Below, one piece after another: positions 50,522 through 58,511 of a DNA stretch of 64,000 nucleotides. Origin of the DNA: Acidimicrobiales bacterium (lineage in GTDB: Bacteria; Actinomycetota; Acidimicrobiia; Acidimicrobiales; SHLQ01); NCBI GenBank assembly GCA_020629635.1, contig JAHDCX010000009.1, positions 1 to 64,000 on the forward strand. The letters are read 5' to 3'. Below the pieces are notes generated by a model. It had not been told where the DNA came from and did not search any database. It saw only the letters and a list, made by a program, of their open reading frames with translations. Each line of letters begins with the position of its first letter. The first letter of the stretch is position 1. Made by a program: the position numbers and the translations under genes.

Positions 50522-52300
50522 TTGACTTCCACTCATCGGTTGTTCCGAACGGTGCTCGTCGCCGTCGTGGCCATCCTGACGGCTGGCGCCCTCACCGCAA
50601 CCGCGTTCGGGACGACACCGCCAGATCTGATCGCCCGACTTCTGCAAGACCCGACCGCGGTCGAAACCAGCCGACTGGCGAGCGGCCCGGCACTGATTCC
50701 GACGTCGCCGAGCACCCAGGAGTCCGAGTCGGAGGTTCTGGAGACGCCCGAAGTCGACGAGGACGCTCCGGTCGCCCTCGCCCGCACGGCTGAGGAACCG
50801 GCACCCGCGGACGAGCCATCGAAGAGCCTGGCCGCAGACTCGCTCGAGACCACGACCTCGGAGTCGGCCGCCGACGATCGCCCGAGTGAGCCCGAACGCG
50901 ACACGTCGACCACCGAGGTCGCCGTCGAATCCCGCGAGACCACGACGACCGGCGGCAAAGCAGTCACGACGACCACGACCAAGCGGTCGAGCACGACAAA
51001 GGCGCCGACGAGCACCAAGTCACCGACGAGCACCAAGGCGACGACCAGCACTGGCAAGGCCACGACCACCACCACGAAGGCGACCACCACGACCCGGGTG
51101 ACGACAACCAAGGCGCCGACCACGACCAAGGCCACGACGACCACCAAGGCCACCACCACGACCCACGCACCGAGCACCACCATCCGGGTCACGACCACGA
51201 CCCGCAAAGCCACAACCACCACCAAGGCGCCGACCACGACCGCTGCCCCCGCCACCACCCAGGTCGTTCCGACGCCGCCAAAGGTGCCGGTCACCGGTTC
51301 GGGATTCCAAGGCATCCGCGTCGCCGACCATGTGACGAGCAATCCGCTCATCAAGCCCGACGGTCAGGTCGGCTCGTTCCGGACGGTCTGTCGAACCAGC
51401 CACTTCAACTTCGACGACCCGATCGTCTTCCCCGGCCGCGAAGATGCCACGCACCTCCACATGTACTTCGGCAACACCGGAGCCGACTACTCCTCGACTC
51501 CGGACTCGCTCGCAGCCAGCGGGGACGGTACCTGCCAGGGCGGTCCGCTGAACCGTTCGGCGTACTGGGTGCCGGCGATGTTCGACAGCAACGGTGACGT
51601 CCGTCCATCGCACTTCATGCTCGCCTACTACAAGCGTGCAGGCGACGAAGACGTCGTGCCCTGGCCCAACGGCATGAAGATCGTGGTCGGCAACGCAATG
51701 GCCGACGGCGTCCAGCCCGGACGCACGGCGGGAGGCGGGACCGGCGGCATCGACTACGAGTTCTATTGCGGGGCCACGTTCTTCTCGCTCGAAACCAAGA
51801 ACTCCAAGCTCATCCCCGACTGCGCTCCCGGAGAGTTCCTTACGCTTCGGCTCCACTTCCCTCAGTGCAGCGACGGCCGCCTCGACTCGCCCGACCATCG
51901 CAGCCATCTCGCCTATCCCGAGAAGTTCGGGCGCTCGTGCCCCGCATCGCACCCGATCCGGCACCCCGAACTCACCTACAACATCCAGTGGAACAACGGG
52001 GACATGAGCACCAAGGGCTGGTACCTCTCCTCAGATCTGCACAACGGCCATCTCAAGCCTGGTGGTACCACCGTTCACGCGGATTGGATTGCGGCGTGGC
52101 ACCCCGAGGTCATCAACATCCTCGATTCGGGATGCTGGAACGCCAATCACGATTGCAAGGGCGGCACGATTTCCCCCTCGATGCGGCTGACCTACCCGCC
52201 GAAGAACCAGCTGACGCCGGAGAACCTCTACAACCGATACCAGGCGCCGATCATCGTGCCGGGCTCACACTTCGGCCATGGAGGACACTCGGGCCATTGA
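50522..52300 (+). CDS. Secreted DUF1996 domain protein with long Thr/Lys-rich linker
   Basis: A 592-residue exported protein. TTG at 50522 is chosen because AGGAGA lies 9 nt upstream and a signal sequence follows at once (HRLFRTVLVAVVAILTAGAL); GTG 50477 is the alternative. Residues about 130-255 are a Thr/Lys/Ser-rich linker, mirrored in the repetitive DNA at 50935-51265. The C-terminal 330 residues match DUF1996: FRTVCRTSHFNFDDPIVFPG, HLHMYFGN, SAYWVPAMFD, and a His-rich end (HFGHGGHSGH). DUF1996 is common in fungi and scattered in bacteria; its function is unknown. First gene of an apparent run with a cyclase gene, HesB-like gene and lnt. Confidence 0.85.
   Translation: MTSTHRLFRTVLVAVVAILTAGALTATAFGTTPPDLIARLLQDPTAVETSRLASGPALIPTSPSTQESESEVLETPEVDEDAPVALARTAEEPAPADEPSKSLAADSLETTTSESAADDRPSEPERDTSTTEVAVESRETTTTGGKAVTTTTTKRSSTTKAPTSTKSPTSTKATTSTGKATTTTTKATTTTRVTTTKAPTTTKATTTTKATTTTHAPSTTIRVTTTTRKATTTTKAPTTTAAPATTQVVPTPPKVPVTGSGFQGIRVADHVTSNPLIKPDGQVGSFRTVCRTSHFNFDDPIVFPGREDATHLHMYFGNTGADYSSTPDSLAASGDGTCQGGPLNRSAYWVPAMFDSNGDVRPSHFMLAYYKRAGDEDVVPWPNGMKIVVGNAMADGVQPGRTAGGGTGGIDYEFYCGATFFSLETKNSKLIPDCAPGEFLTLRLHFPQCSDGRLDSPDHRSHLAYPEKFGRSCPASHPIRHPELTYNIQWNNGDMSTKGWYLSSDLHNGHLKPGGTTVHADWIAAWHPEVINILDSGCWNANHDCKGGTISPSMRLTYPPKNQLTPENLYNRYQAPIIVPGSHFGHGGHSGH
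50935..51265 (+). repeat. Low-complexity ACC/ACG/AAG-rich coding repeat
   Basis: The DNA is made of short runs such as ACCACGACC, ACCAAGGCG and ACGACCACC that encode the Thr/Lys/Pro linker of the DUF1996 protein. The order is irregular, with no conserved spacer, so it is simple codon-level repetition and may vary in length between strains. Confidence 0.75.
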
Positions 52301-52368
52301 GCCCCGGCGGGCAGGTCAACGCCGTACACTTGACGGTTCGCCCGGCGGAGCGTCAGGAGCACCCCGAG

Positions 52369-53019
52369 ATGGCATCCGAAGCCGAGGTCACGCCGCTCAG
52401 TGGCCGTATCGAACGACCGGATCCGGTCATCAAGCCGAGCCAAGCCGACCTGGGGCCGGCGCTCGACTGGTATGAGGCGCGGACGAGTTCGGGTGTCGAG
52501 CGCCCCGACATGCTTCCGGATGGCGACACCCACCTGAACGTCGAACGCACCTTCGTGTTCGCCGACCTGTCCGGATTCACCCAGTTCACCCGCGAGAACG
52601 GCCCACACGAAGCCGTCAAGCTCCTTGGAGAGTTCCGCCGGATGACCCGGAACGTCGCCGCAAAGCGCGGCGTCCGAGTAGCGAAGTGGCTGGGCGACGG
52701 CGTGATGATCGTCGCGGTCGACGCAACGGCCGCGGTCGCCTTCGGCGCCCACCTCATCCACCACTTCTCAAAGACCGACCTGCAAGTCCGGGTCGGTCTC
52801 GCGACCGGAATCGCGCTGCTCTTCGAAGGCGACGACTACATCGGCGAACCGGTCAACCTGGCCGCCAAACTCTGCGCCGCAGCCAAGCCGGACGAGATTC
52901 TCGCCGCCTGTCCCATCGACATCCTCCCGGATTGGGTCGACCCCGAGAGCGACGTGTCGGTGGAGATCAAGGGTGTCGGCCGAATCGGCGACATCCATCG
53001 ACTGATTCCGGTCCTGTGA
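52369..53019 (+). CDS. Class III adenylate/guanylate cyclase domain protein
   Basis: A 216-residue soluble protein with one class III nucleotidyl cyclase domain. Both metal-binding Asp residues are present: FVFADLSGFTQFT and KWLGDGVMI; the later LATGIALLFEGDDYIGEPVN and LAAKLCAAAKPDEIL match the usual GDYFGxxVN-AARL stretch. The product (cAMP or cGMP) is not predictable by eye. ATG 52369 has AGGAG about 9 nt upstream; in-frame starts earlier run into the DUF1996 gene. No sensor domain is attached. The HesB-like gene starts 50 nt after its stop. Confidence 0.9.
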   Translation: MASEAEVTPLSGRIERPDPVIKPSQADLGPALDWYEARTSSGVERPDMLPDGDTHLNVERTFVFADLSGFTQFTRENGPHEAVKLLGEFRRMTRNVAAKRGVRVAKWLGDGVMIVAVDATAAVAFGAHLIHHFSKTDLQVRVGLATGIALLFEGDDYIGEPVNLAAKLCAAAKPDEILAACPIDILPDWVDPESDVSVEIKGVGRIGDIHRLIPVL

Positions 53020-53068
53020 CGTCGACGAGGCCGGAACACCGCGCTGCGCTGGAGGGTTGACACTCGAC

Positions 53069-53374
53069 ATGGAACTCTTCGTCACCGAGGCCGCCGCCGC
53101 CCTCATCGCAAAGCGAGGCGGGGTCGCCGCAATCGACTTCATCCCGCCGATCGGTTGAGGTCGGACGAAGTTCGACGTGTCGGTCGACACGCATCTCAAA
53201 GGCAAGAACCTCGCCCCATACCGGGTGGTTCGGACCGACGGACTGAAGATTCACGTCTCCCCGAAGCTGGTCGGCTACGCGTCCACCGTGCAGCTCGACG
53301 TTCGTGGCACCGTGCGCAAGAAGATCGACATCGACATTCATCACGAACACGGACCGGGCTGCAATCACGCCTAG
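53069..53374 (+). CDS. HesB/IscA-like protein, candidate selenoprotein with in-frame UGA
   Basis: ATG 53069 (GGAGGG 12 nt upstream) opens a frame of 101 residues if the TGA at 53156-53158 is read as residue 30. Before it: MELFVTEAAAALIAKRGGVA and IDFIPPIG; after it GRTKFDVSVDTHLKGKNLAP, then DGLKIHVSPKLVGYASTVQL, ending HHEHGPGCNHA. The flow is that of the HesB/IscA fold: TxxA helix, strand, a Cys-x-G turn (here TGA-Gly), DGxxxxVSPK strand and a Cys near the end. The TGA falls exactly on the metal-binding Cys. A SECIS-like hairpin follows (53176-53191). HesB-like selenoproteins are a known Sec family. The alternative, a gene broken by one nonsense mutation, fits worse. It would bind or deliver iron-sulfur clusters or act in redox. 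Confidence 0.72.
53156..53194 (+). ncRNA. Putative bacterial SECIS element for the HesB-like gene
   Basis: Starting at the UGA codon (53156-53158), a hairpin follows: CGTGTC (53176-53181) pairs perfectly with GACACG (53186-53191) around the loop GGTC. The loop begins with G and lies 23 nt after the UGA; both fit the bacterial SECIS consensus (G in the first loop positions, loop 16-37 nt from UGA), and GGUC resembles the E. coli fdhF loop. SelB would bind this RNA. The stem is inside the coding sequence, as normal in bacteria. Confidence 0.6.
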
Positions 53375-53386
53375 GGTGACCCTCCG

Positions 53387-54865
53387 ATGAGGAGCCCCGT
53401 TCGAGCCGTCGCGATGGGCGCACTCGCCGGCTTTCTGATCGCCTTCTCGCTGCCCCCGTGGGGGTGGTGGCCACTCGGGTTGGTTGGATTCGCGCTCTTT
53501 GCCCACGGCTGCGACGGAGCGGCCGGTCGCCATCGGTTTGCGATGGGCTATGCGGCGGGTTTCGTGTGGCTCGCCATGGGCGAACTGTGGATGTTCGACC
53601 TGACCGCCCCCGGGTACGTGCTCGTCTTCGTGGTCTTCGGAGCCGGATACGGCGTGGTCGCCCTGGCCGCCGGATCCGGGGACGAACGCCTCGTGCTGCT
53701 TCCGGCGGGTTTCGTCCTCTACGAGTGGTTTCGATGGTCGTATCCCTTCGGGGGTGTGCCCCTCGCGACCGTGCCGATGACGCAGGTGGATTCGCCGCTC
53801 AACGCCACCCTTCCGCTACTCGGCGCCCTCCTCCTGACGGCCGTCGCCATCGCGACAGGGTCGGCGGTCCAGCTCCTTGCGACCCGACGTTTCGACATGG
53901 CCGCGATGACGATCGGTCCTGTCGTGGTCGCCGTGCTCGCCGGCACGCTGTGGCCCGGCGCTGAGCCGATCGGCAACATCGACGTCGCCGTGGTGCAAGG
54001 TGGTGGTCCGCAACGAACCCGCGCCGACACGTGCGAGAACCAGCGGGTCTTCGATCGCCACGCAGAGGCGACCGCCAGCATCGACCGAGCGGTCGACCTG
54101 GTGATGTGGCCCGAGAACGTCGTCAACCCGATCAGTGACGGCACCCCGCCCGGCCGCTGCGACGATCTGTTCTTCATGTCCGAGGCAATCGAGCAGACCG
54201 CCGCGATCGCCCGATCGCAGAATGCCGTGCTGATACCGGGCTGGTTCCATTCAGCCGGCTCGGTCTCGCCCGGCAACACGGTCAACTATTCGACCGCGAT
54301 CACCCCCCAAGGCGAGACCGTCAGCCGCTACGACAAGGTGCGGATCGTCCCCTTCGGCGAGTTCGTTCCACTTCGGAGCTTCATCGAGATCTTCAACGAT
54401 GAGATTCCGGGCAGGGACGTACTCCAGGGCACCGGGCCCGCCGTGCTCGAGTCGCCGGCCGCAACCCTCGGCATCTCGATCTCGTGGGAGATCTTCTTCG
54501 ACAGTCGAGGACGGGCAGCGATCCGCGACGGCGGCGAGATCCTCGTCAATCCGACCAACGGATCGAGCTACTGGCTGACGATCCTCCAGTCGCAGCAGGT
54601 CGCCTCGTCCCGGCTGCGGGCGATGGAGACCGACCGCTGGGTTCTCCAGGCTGCGCCCACGGGGTTCAGCGCAATCGTGTCTCCGGACGGTCAGGTCGTC
54701 GAACGGACCGGCATCTCCGAGCAGCGTGTGCTCTACGGCACCGTCGAGCGACGCAGCGGACTCACGCTCGCAACTCGCCTTGGCGCCTGGCCAATGCTGG
54801 TGCTGGCGACGGCGGCGTTCGTCGCGATCAGAGTTCGACCAGGACGGTGGCGGGACCGTCGTTGA
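53387..54865 (+). CDS. lnt: Apolipoprotein N-acyltransferase family protein with Ser at the catalytic Cys
   Basis: A 492-residue membrane protein: about seven hydrophobic segments ([20 protein letters not shown] near the start) enclose a nitrilase-like domain that adds the third acyl chain to lipoproteins. Glu243 in MWPENVV and Lys317 in [14 protein letters not shown] are present, but the third residue, the acyl-accepting Cys of ICYE, is Ser366 in [10 protein letters not shown]. In M. tuberculosis and E. coli that Cys is required for activity. Possibly a clade variant or an altered enzyme. ATG 53387 is 13 nt after the HesB-like stop. The 3' end overlaps dtd by 38 bp. Confidence 0.88.
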   Translation: MRSPVRAVAMGALAGFLIAFSLPPWGWWPLGLVGFALFAHGCDGAAGRHRFAMGYAAGFVWLAMGELWMFDLTAPGYVLVFVVFGAGYGVVALAAGSGDERLVLLPAGFVLYEWFRWSYPFGGVPLATVPMTQVDSPLNATLPLLGALLLTAVAIATGSAVQLLATRRFDMAAMTIGPVVVAVLAGTLWPGAEPIGNIDVAVVQGGGPQRTRADTCENQRVFDRHAEATASIDRAVDLVMWPENVVNPISDGTPPGRCDDLFFMSEAIEQTAAIARSQNAVLIPGWFHSAGSVSPGNTVNYSTAITPQGETVSRYDKVRIVPFGEFVPLRSFIEIFNDEIPGRDVLQGTGPAVLESPAATLGISISWEIFFDSRGRAAIRDGGEILVNPTNGSSYWLTILQSQQVASSRLRAMETDRWVLQAAPTGFSAIVSPDGQVVERTGISEQRVLYGTVERRSGLTLATRLGAWPMLVLATAAFVAIRVRPGRWRDRR

Positions 54866-55265
54866 CCAGGCCGACCTGCATGTCGGTCCGGAACACCCCC
54901 GTTCCGACCGTTGCACCGAGCCCGCGCAGCGCCTCGACGAGGGCGTCGAAGAGCGGTTCGGCCTGTTCGGGGCGAGCCGCGTCGATCCAGCTCGGTCGGC
55001 GGCCCTTCCGGGTGTCGCCGTAGAGCGTGAACTGGCTGACCAACAAGAGCTCACCGGTGGTATCTGCGACGGATCGGTTCATGACCCCCTCGACGTCATC
55101 CATGATCCGAAGATTCCAGAGCTTGTCGGCGAGCTTCGGTATGGCAGCGGGCTCGTCGCTGTGGGTGAATCCGACGAGGCAGCACAAGCCTTGCCCGATC
55201 CGTCCGACTTCGGTGCCCTCCGAGGTCACCCACGCTTCGGCCACACGTTGCACCACAACTCGCAT
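54828..55265 (-). CDS. dtd: D-aminoacyl-tRNA deacylase
   Basis: A 145-residue enzyme that frees tRNAs mischarged with D-amino acids (D-Tyr and others) or Gly-tRNA-Ala. Motifs: [13 protein letters not shown] at the start, [17 protein letters not shown], and [12 protein letters not shown] in place of the usual NxGPVT (the Gly-cisPro motif region has GPAT). ATG 55265 is chosen since the family begins MRxVVQRV and a TACTGT box lies 6 nt upstream; ORF starts at 55286 add a short lead. It converges on lnt with a 38-bp overlap. Confidence 0.95.
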   Translation of the reverse strand: MRVVVQRVAEAWVTSEGTEVGRIGQGLCCLVGFTHSDEPAAIPKLADKLWNLRIMDDVEGVMNRSVADTTGELLLVSQFTLYGDTRKGRRPSWIDAARPEQAEPLFDALVEALRGLGATVGTGVFRTDMQVGLVNDGPATVLVEL

Positions 55266-55271
55266 GGCCGA

Positions 55272-55277
55272 ACAGTA
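55272..55277 (-). promoter_or_regulatory. TANNNT box before dtd
   Basis: On the minus strand TACTGT ends 6 nt before the ATG at 55265, as for a leaderless transcript. Confidence 0.4.
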
Positions 55278-55322
55278 CCGCCCCAATAGCGGCCGTTATC
55301 GGCCGGTAGACTCCGACTCGCC

Positions 55323-56609
55323 ATGCCCGATCATCCCGCCTCGACCGATCGCCCCCTGCGAATCGCCTATCTGTCGTATCGAGGCAAACCTCACGTCGGC
55401 GGTCAGGGCGTGTACACCCGCCATCTCACGAAGGCCCTCGTCGATCTCGGGCACTCCGTGGAGGTGCTCGGTGGCCCGCCATACCCGATCCTCGATGATC
55501 GCGTTCCGCTCACCAAGCTGCCGAGCCTCGAGACGTTCAACGACCACTTCCCGATGCGCAAGCCACGGATGTTCGAGCTGAAGGACCGTTGGGACTGGCT
55601 CGAGAACACGTCGTTCAACACGGGCAACTTCCCCGAGCCCATGGCGTTCTCGTGGCGGGCCTGGGACGAACTTCGTCATCGTGCATCCGACTTTGATCTC
55701 GTCCACGACAACCAGACACTCGGGTGGGGGATCCTGGCCCTCCAGCGGCTGCTGCCCGTGCTGTCGACGATTCATCATCCGATCACCGTCGACCGTCGCT
55801 TGGAGATTGACCACGCCCGCGGCTGGAAAGAGGAGATCGGCAAGCGTCGCTGGTACGCGTTCACGAAAATGCAGACCCAGGTCGCAAAGCGCATGGACCG
55901 GGTCATGACTGTTTCGGAGAACTCGAAACAGGACATCCATCGCGACCATCAGGTTCCGATCGAGCGCATTCATGTCGTACCGGTCGGCGTTGACCCGGAG
56001 CTGTTCCGGCCGATCGAGGGTGTCGCCAAGGTGCCTGGACGGATCATCACGACGGCGAGCGCTGACGTCGCGATGAAGGGCCTGGTGCACCTGCTCGAGG
56101 CGGCCGCGAAGGTCCGCGCAGAACGACACGTCGAACTCGTGATCATCGGCAAGCCCAAGGAAGGCTCGAAGACGGCGGACACCCTCCGCAGACTCGGCTT
56201 GGAGGACGTCGTCACGTTCGTGTCTGGAGTCCCCGACGAACGCATCGTCGAGCTCTACTCCGAGGCCGAGTTGGCCTGCGTCCCATCGCTGTACGAGGGC
56301 TTCTCGCTTCCGGCGATCGAGGCGATGTCGTGCTCGACTCCGCTGATCGCGACGACGGGCGGCGCGCTACCGGAGGTGTGCGGCACACACGACGAGACGT
56401 GCTTCCTCGTCCCGCCCGGTGACTCCGATGCGCTCGCGGCGATGATCCTGCGCACGCTCGGCGATTCTGAGCTGCGTGCGCGCATCGGTCGGCAGGGGCG
56501 CCAACGGGTCATCGACCATTGGAGTTGGCGTCACACCGCACACAAGACGGTCGACCAGTATCACGCGTTGCTCGGCGAGACTGCGGCGCGCTACGGGAGC
56601 CGAGCATGA
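55323..56609 (+). CDS. GT4-family glycosyltransferase
   Basis: A 428-residue retaining glycosyltransferase with the GT-B fold. N-terminal domain: SYRGKPHVGGQGVYTRHLT with the GGxG loop. C-terminal donor-binding domain: VPVGVDPELFRP, VIIGKPKEGSK, FVSGVPDERIVELYSEAELA, and PSLYEGFSLPAIEAMSC, the E-x7-E motif of GT4. No membrane helix. Donor and acceptor unknown. It starts a run of coupled genes (43-codon ORF, methyltransferase, alpha/alpha-barrel protein). The stop overlaps the ATG at 56606. Confidence 0.92.
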   Translation: MPDHPASTDRPLRIAYLSYRGKPHVGGQGVYTRHLTKALVDLGHSVEVLGGPPYPILDDRVPLTKLPSLETFNDHFPMRKPRMFELKDRWDWLENTSFNTGNFPEPMAFSWRAWDELRHRASDFDLVHDNQTLGWGILALQRLLPVLSTIHHPITVDRRLEIDHARGWKEEIGKRRWYAFTKMQTQVAKRMDRVMTVSENSKQDIHRDHQVPIERIHVVPVGVDPELFRPIEGVAKVPGRIITTASADVAMKGLVHLLEAAAKVRAERHVELVIIGKPKEGSKTADTLRRLGLEDVVTFVSGVPDERIVELYSEAELACVPSLYEGFSLPAIEAMSCSTPLIATTGGALPEVCGTHDETCFLVPPGDSDALAAMILRTLGDSELRARIGRQGRQRVIDHWSWRHTAHKTVDQYHALLGETAARYGSRA

Positions 56610-56737
56610 TGGTCTCCCGGCCGCCCACGACAGCCCCCACCACCGGCCCGGCGACCATCAGAGGCGTGGAGCGGACCCAGCCGCCCACGACAGCCCCCAC
56701 CACCGGCCCGGCGACCATCAGAGGCGTGGAGCAATAG
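56606..56737 (+). CDS. 43-codon repeat ORF between glycosyltransferase and methyltransferase genes
   Basis: ATG 56606 overlaps the glycosyltransferase stop (ATGA), and the TAG at 56735-56737 overlaps the GTG of the methyltransferase, so all three frames are linked by stop-start overlaps. The 43-residue product is two copies of PPTTAPTTGPATIRGVE in a short frame, created by the 60-bp-period tandem repeat. It may be a leader that couples translation, or just a chance frame across a duplicated spacer. Confidence 0.35.
   Translation: MMVSRPPTTAPTTGPATIRGVERTQPPTTAPTTGPATIRGVEQ
56621..56732 (+). repeat. 52-bp perfect tandem repeat, period 60 bp
   Basis: 56621-56672 and 56681-56732 are identical over 52 bp. 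Each ends with GTGGAGC, whose GGAG serves as ribosome site for the GTG at 56737 in the second copy. The 60-bp period keeps reading frames intact. The perfect identity suggests a recent duplication or selection. Confidence 0.9.
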
Positions 56738-57483
56738 TGCTGACGGTGGACTACGAGACGCTCGGGTTGCACGCGGGCGATCGCTTGCTCGACATTGGCT
56801 GCGGCTTCGGCCGGCACAGCTACGAGGCGTTACGACGTGGCGCGACGGTGGTCTCGAGCGACTTCTCGATGCCCGAGCTCACCGAGGTCGACGGAACCGT
56901 CGAGGCGATGCGCATGGCGGGCGAGCTCCCGAGCGGCGCGAGCTCATCGTCGTGCAACGCCGACGTGACCCGACTCCCGTTTCCTGATGCGTCATTCGAC
57001 CGCATCATTGCCTCGGAGATCCTCGAACACATCGAGGACGACGTTGCGGCCCTGACCGAACTGGTGCGGGTGCTTCGTCCGGGCGGCACGTTCGCCGCGA
57101 CGGTCCCCGCTGCGTTACCGGAGCGCATCTGCTGGAAACTCTCTGACGAGTACTACGCGCCGAAGGCCGAGGGTGGCCACGTTCGGATCTATGCCCGGAA
57201 CGAGCTCGCACAGCGGATGTCGAACGCCGGACTCGAGGTCACGGACCAGCATCGAGCACACGCACTGCACAGTCCGTATTGGTGGTTGCGCTGCGCCGTG
57301 GGAGTGAATCGACCAACCGAAGAGCATCCGCTGACCGATGCCTACAACCGGTTCCTCACGTGGGACATCATGACGCAGCCGACTTCGACGAAAGTGGCTG
57401 ACCGGATCCTCAACCCGGTCCTCGGCAAAAGTCTCGTCGTCTATGGGACCAAGCCGGTCTCGGCTCTGGCAGCGGCGGCATGA
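56737..57483 (+). CDS. SAM-dependent methyltransferase (Methyltransf_11 type)
   Basis: A 248-residue class I methyltransferase. SAM-binding motif I is LLDIGCGFGRHS (residues 18-29), motif II VVSSDFSMPEL, post-motif RLPFPDASFDRIIASEILEH and ELVRVLRPGGTFAATVP, the standard Methyltransf_11 layout. GTG 56737 is chosen because GGAG lies 5 nt upstream and LTVDYETLG precedes motif I at normal distance; frames upstream run into the repeat. Likely modifies a glycan or lipid made with the neighbouring GT4 enzyme (inference). The stop overlaps the next start (ATGA at 57480). Confidence 0.88.
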   Translation: MLTVDYETLGLHAGDRLLDIGCGFGRHSYEALRRGATVVSSDFSMPELTEVDGTVEAMRMAGELPSGASSSSCNADVTRLPFPDASFDRIIASEILEHIEDDVAALTELVRVLRPGGTFAATVPAALPERICWKLSDEYYAPKAEGGHVRIYARNELAQRMSNAGLEVTDQHRAHALHSPYWWLRCAVGVNRPTEEHPLTDAYNRFLTWDIMTQPTSTKVADRILNPVLGKSLVVYGTKPVSALAAAA

Positions 57484-58493
57484 CGGCGCTGCTCTCTCCC
57501 GCGGAGATCTCGGCAACGGCGGACGGTCTGGCCGAATGGCAGCTGCCGTCAGGGATGATCCCGTGGTTTCCCGGGGGCCACGCTGACCCGTGGAATCACG
57601 TCGAGGCGGCGATGGCGCTCGCCGTCGCCGGCCGAGTGGCCGAGGCGGAGCGCGCCTACCAGTGGCTGGTCGACGTCCAGCACCCCGATGGGGCGTGGCA
57701 CCAGTATTACGTCGGTGACGAGGTCGAGCAGGACAAGTTCGACGCAAACGTGATTGCCTACATCGCGGCGGGCGTCTGGCACCACTGGCTCGTCACGGGT
57801 GATCGGGGATTCCTCGAAACGCTGTGGCCGGTGGTCGAGCGTGCCATCGATTGGGTCTTCGAACTCCAACAGCCCGGCGGAGAGATCCTGTGGGCCCGCC
57901 ACGGCGACGGCACTCCGTGGTCGTTCGCGCTGCTGACCGGCTCCTCCTCGATGTTTCACTCGACCCGTGCGGCGTTGGCGATCGCTCGGGAGGTCGGGGC
58001 AGATCGCAGCGATTGGCGTCCGAGAGTCGAGCGCCTCGGCGAGGCGATCCGGGACCGCCACGACGAGGCGTTCGCTCCCAAGAGCCGGTGGGCGATGGAC
58101 TGGTACTACCCGGTGCTCTGCGGTGCGATCACCGGCGACGCCGCAATCGAGCGTCTGTCCGCGCGCCGGGCAACCTTCGTCATGGAAGGCCTCGGTGTCC
58201 GCTGCGTCGGCGACCGACCGTGGGTGACAACCGCCGAGACCTGTGAATGTGCCATGGCCTATCTGGCCGCGGGCGACCGTCACGCGGCGTTGGAGCTTTT
58301 CTCCACCACCGGTGCGCTTCGCACCCCGGAGGGCCGTTACTGGACAGGTGAGGTCCACCCCGAGCGGGTGAACTTTCCCGGTGACGAGATGTCGACGTAC
58401 TCGGCAGCGGCCGTGATTCTGGCCGATGACGCGCTTGCCGGAACCTCCGCGGCGAGCGAACTGTTCGTCGATCACGATCTGCTTCCGGTCTGA
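57480..58493 (+). CDS. Alpha/alpha-barrel (six-hairpin/prenyltransferase-like) protein
   Basis: A 337-residue protein made of repeated helical hairpins, as in six-hairpin glycosidases and terpenoid cyclase-like folds. Indicators are GMIPWFPGGHADPWNHVEAAMAL, WLVDVQHPDGAWHQYYV (a QxPDGxW repeat), and GVWHHWLVTGDRGFLETLWP. Aromatic and Asp/His residues at hairpin turns suggest carbohydrate binding. I cannot name a substrate. The start overlaps the methyltransferase stop, so it belongs to the same operon as the GT4 gene. Tight packing suggests a role in a surface glycan. Confidence 0.75.
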   Translation: MTALLSPAEISATADGLAEWQLPSGMIPWFPGGHADPWNHVEAAMALAVAGRVAEAERAYQWLVDVQHPDGAWHQYYVGDEVEQDKFDANVIAYIAAGVWHHWLVTGDRGFLETLWPVVERAIDWVFELQQPGGEILWARHGDGTPWSFALLTGSSSMFHSTRAALAIAREVGADRSDWRPRVERLGEAIRDRHDEAFAPKSRWAMDWYYPVLCGAITGDAAIERLSARRATFVMEGLGVRCVGDRPWVTTAETCECAMAYLAAGDRHAALELFSTTGALRTPEGRYWTGEVHPERVNFPGDEMSTYSAAAVILADDALAGTSAASELFVDHDLLPV

Positions 58494-58511
58494 GTCGTCT
58501 CTTCGGGGGAC

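Noticed and set aside
50935-51265. CRISPR-like or minisatellite array
   Set aside because: Units are irregular 3-9 bp codon runs inside a coding frame, with no unique spacers.
53156-53158. TGA in the HesB-like gene as a nonsense mutation or sequencing error
   Set aside because: Both halves look intact, the TGA sits on the Cys position and a SECIS-like stem follows at the right distance; a random stop would not be expected to match all three. Not excluded without homologue alignment.
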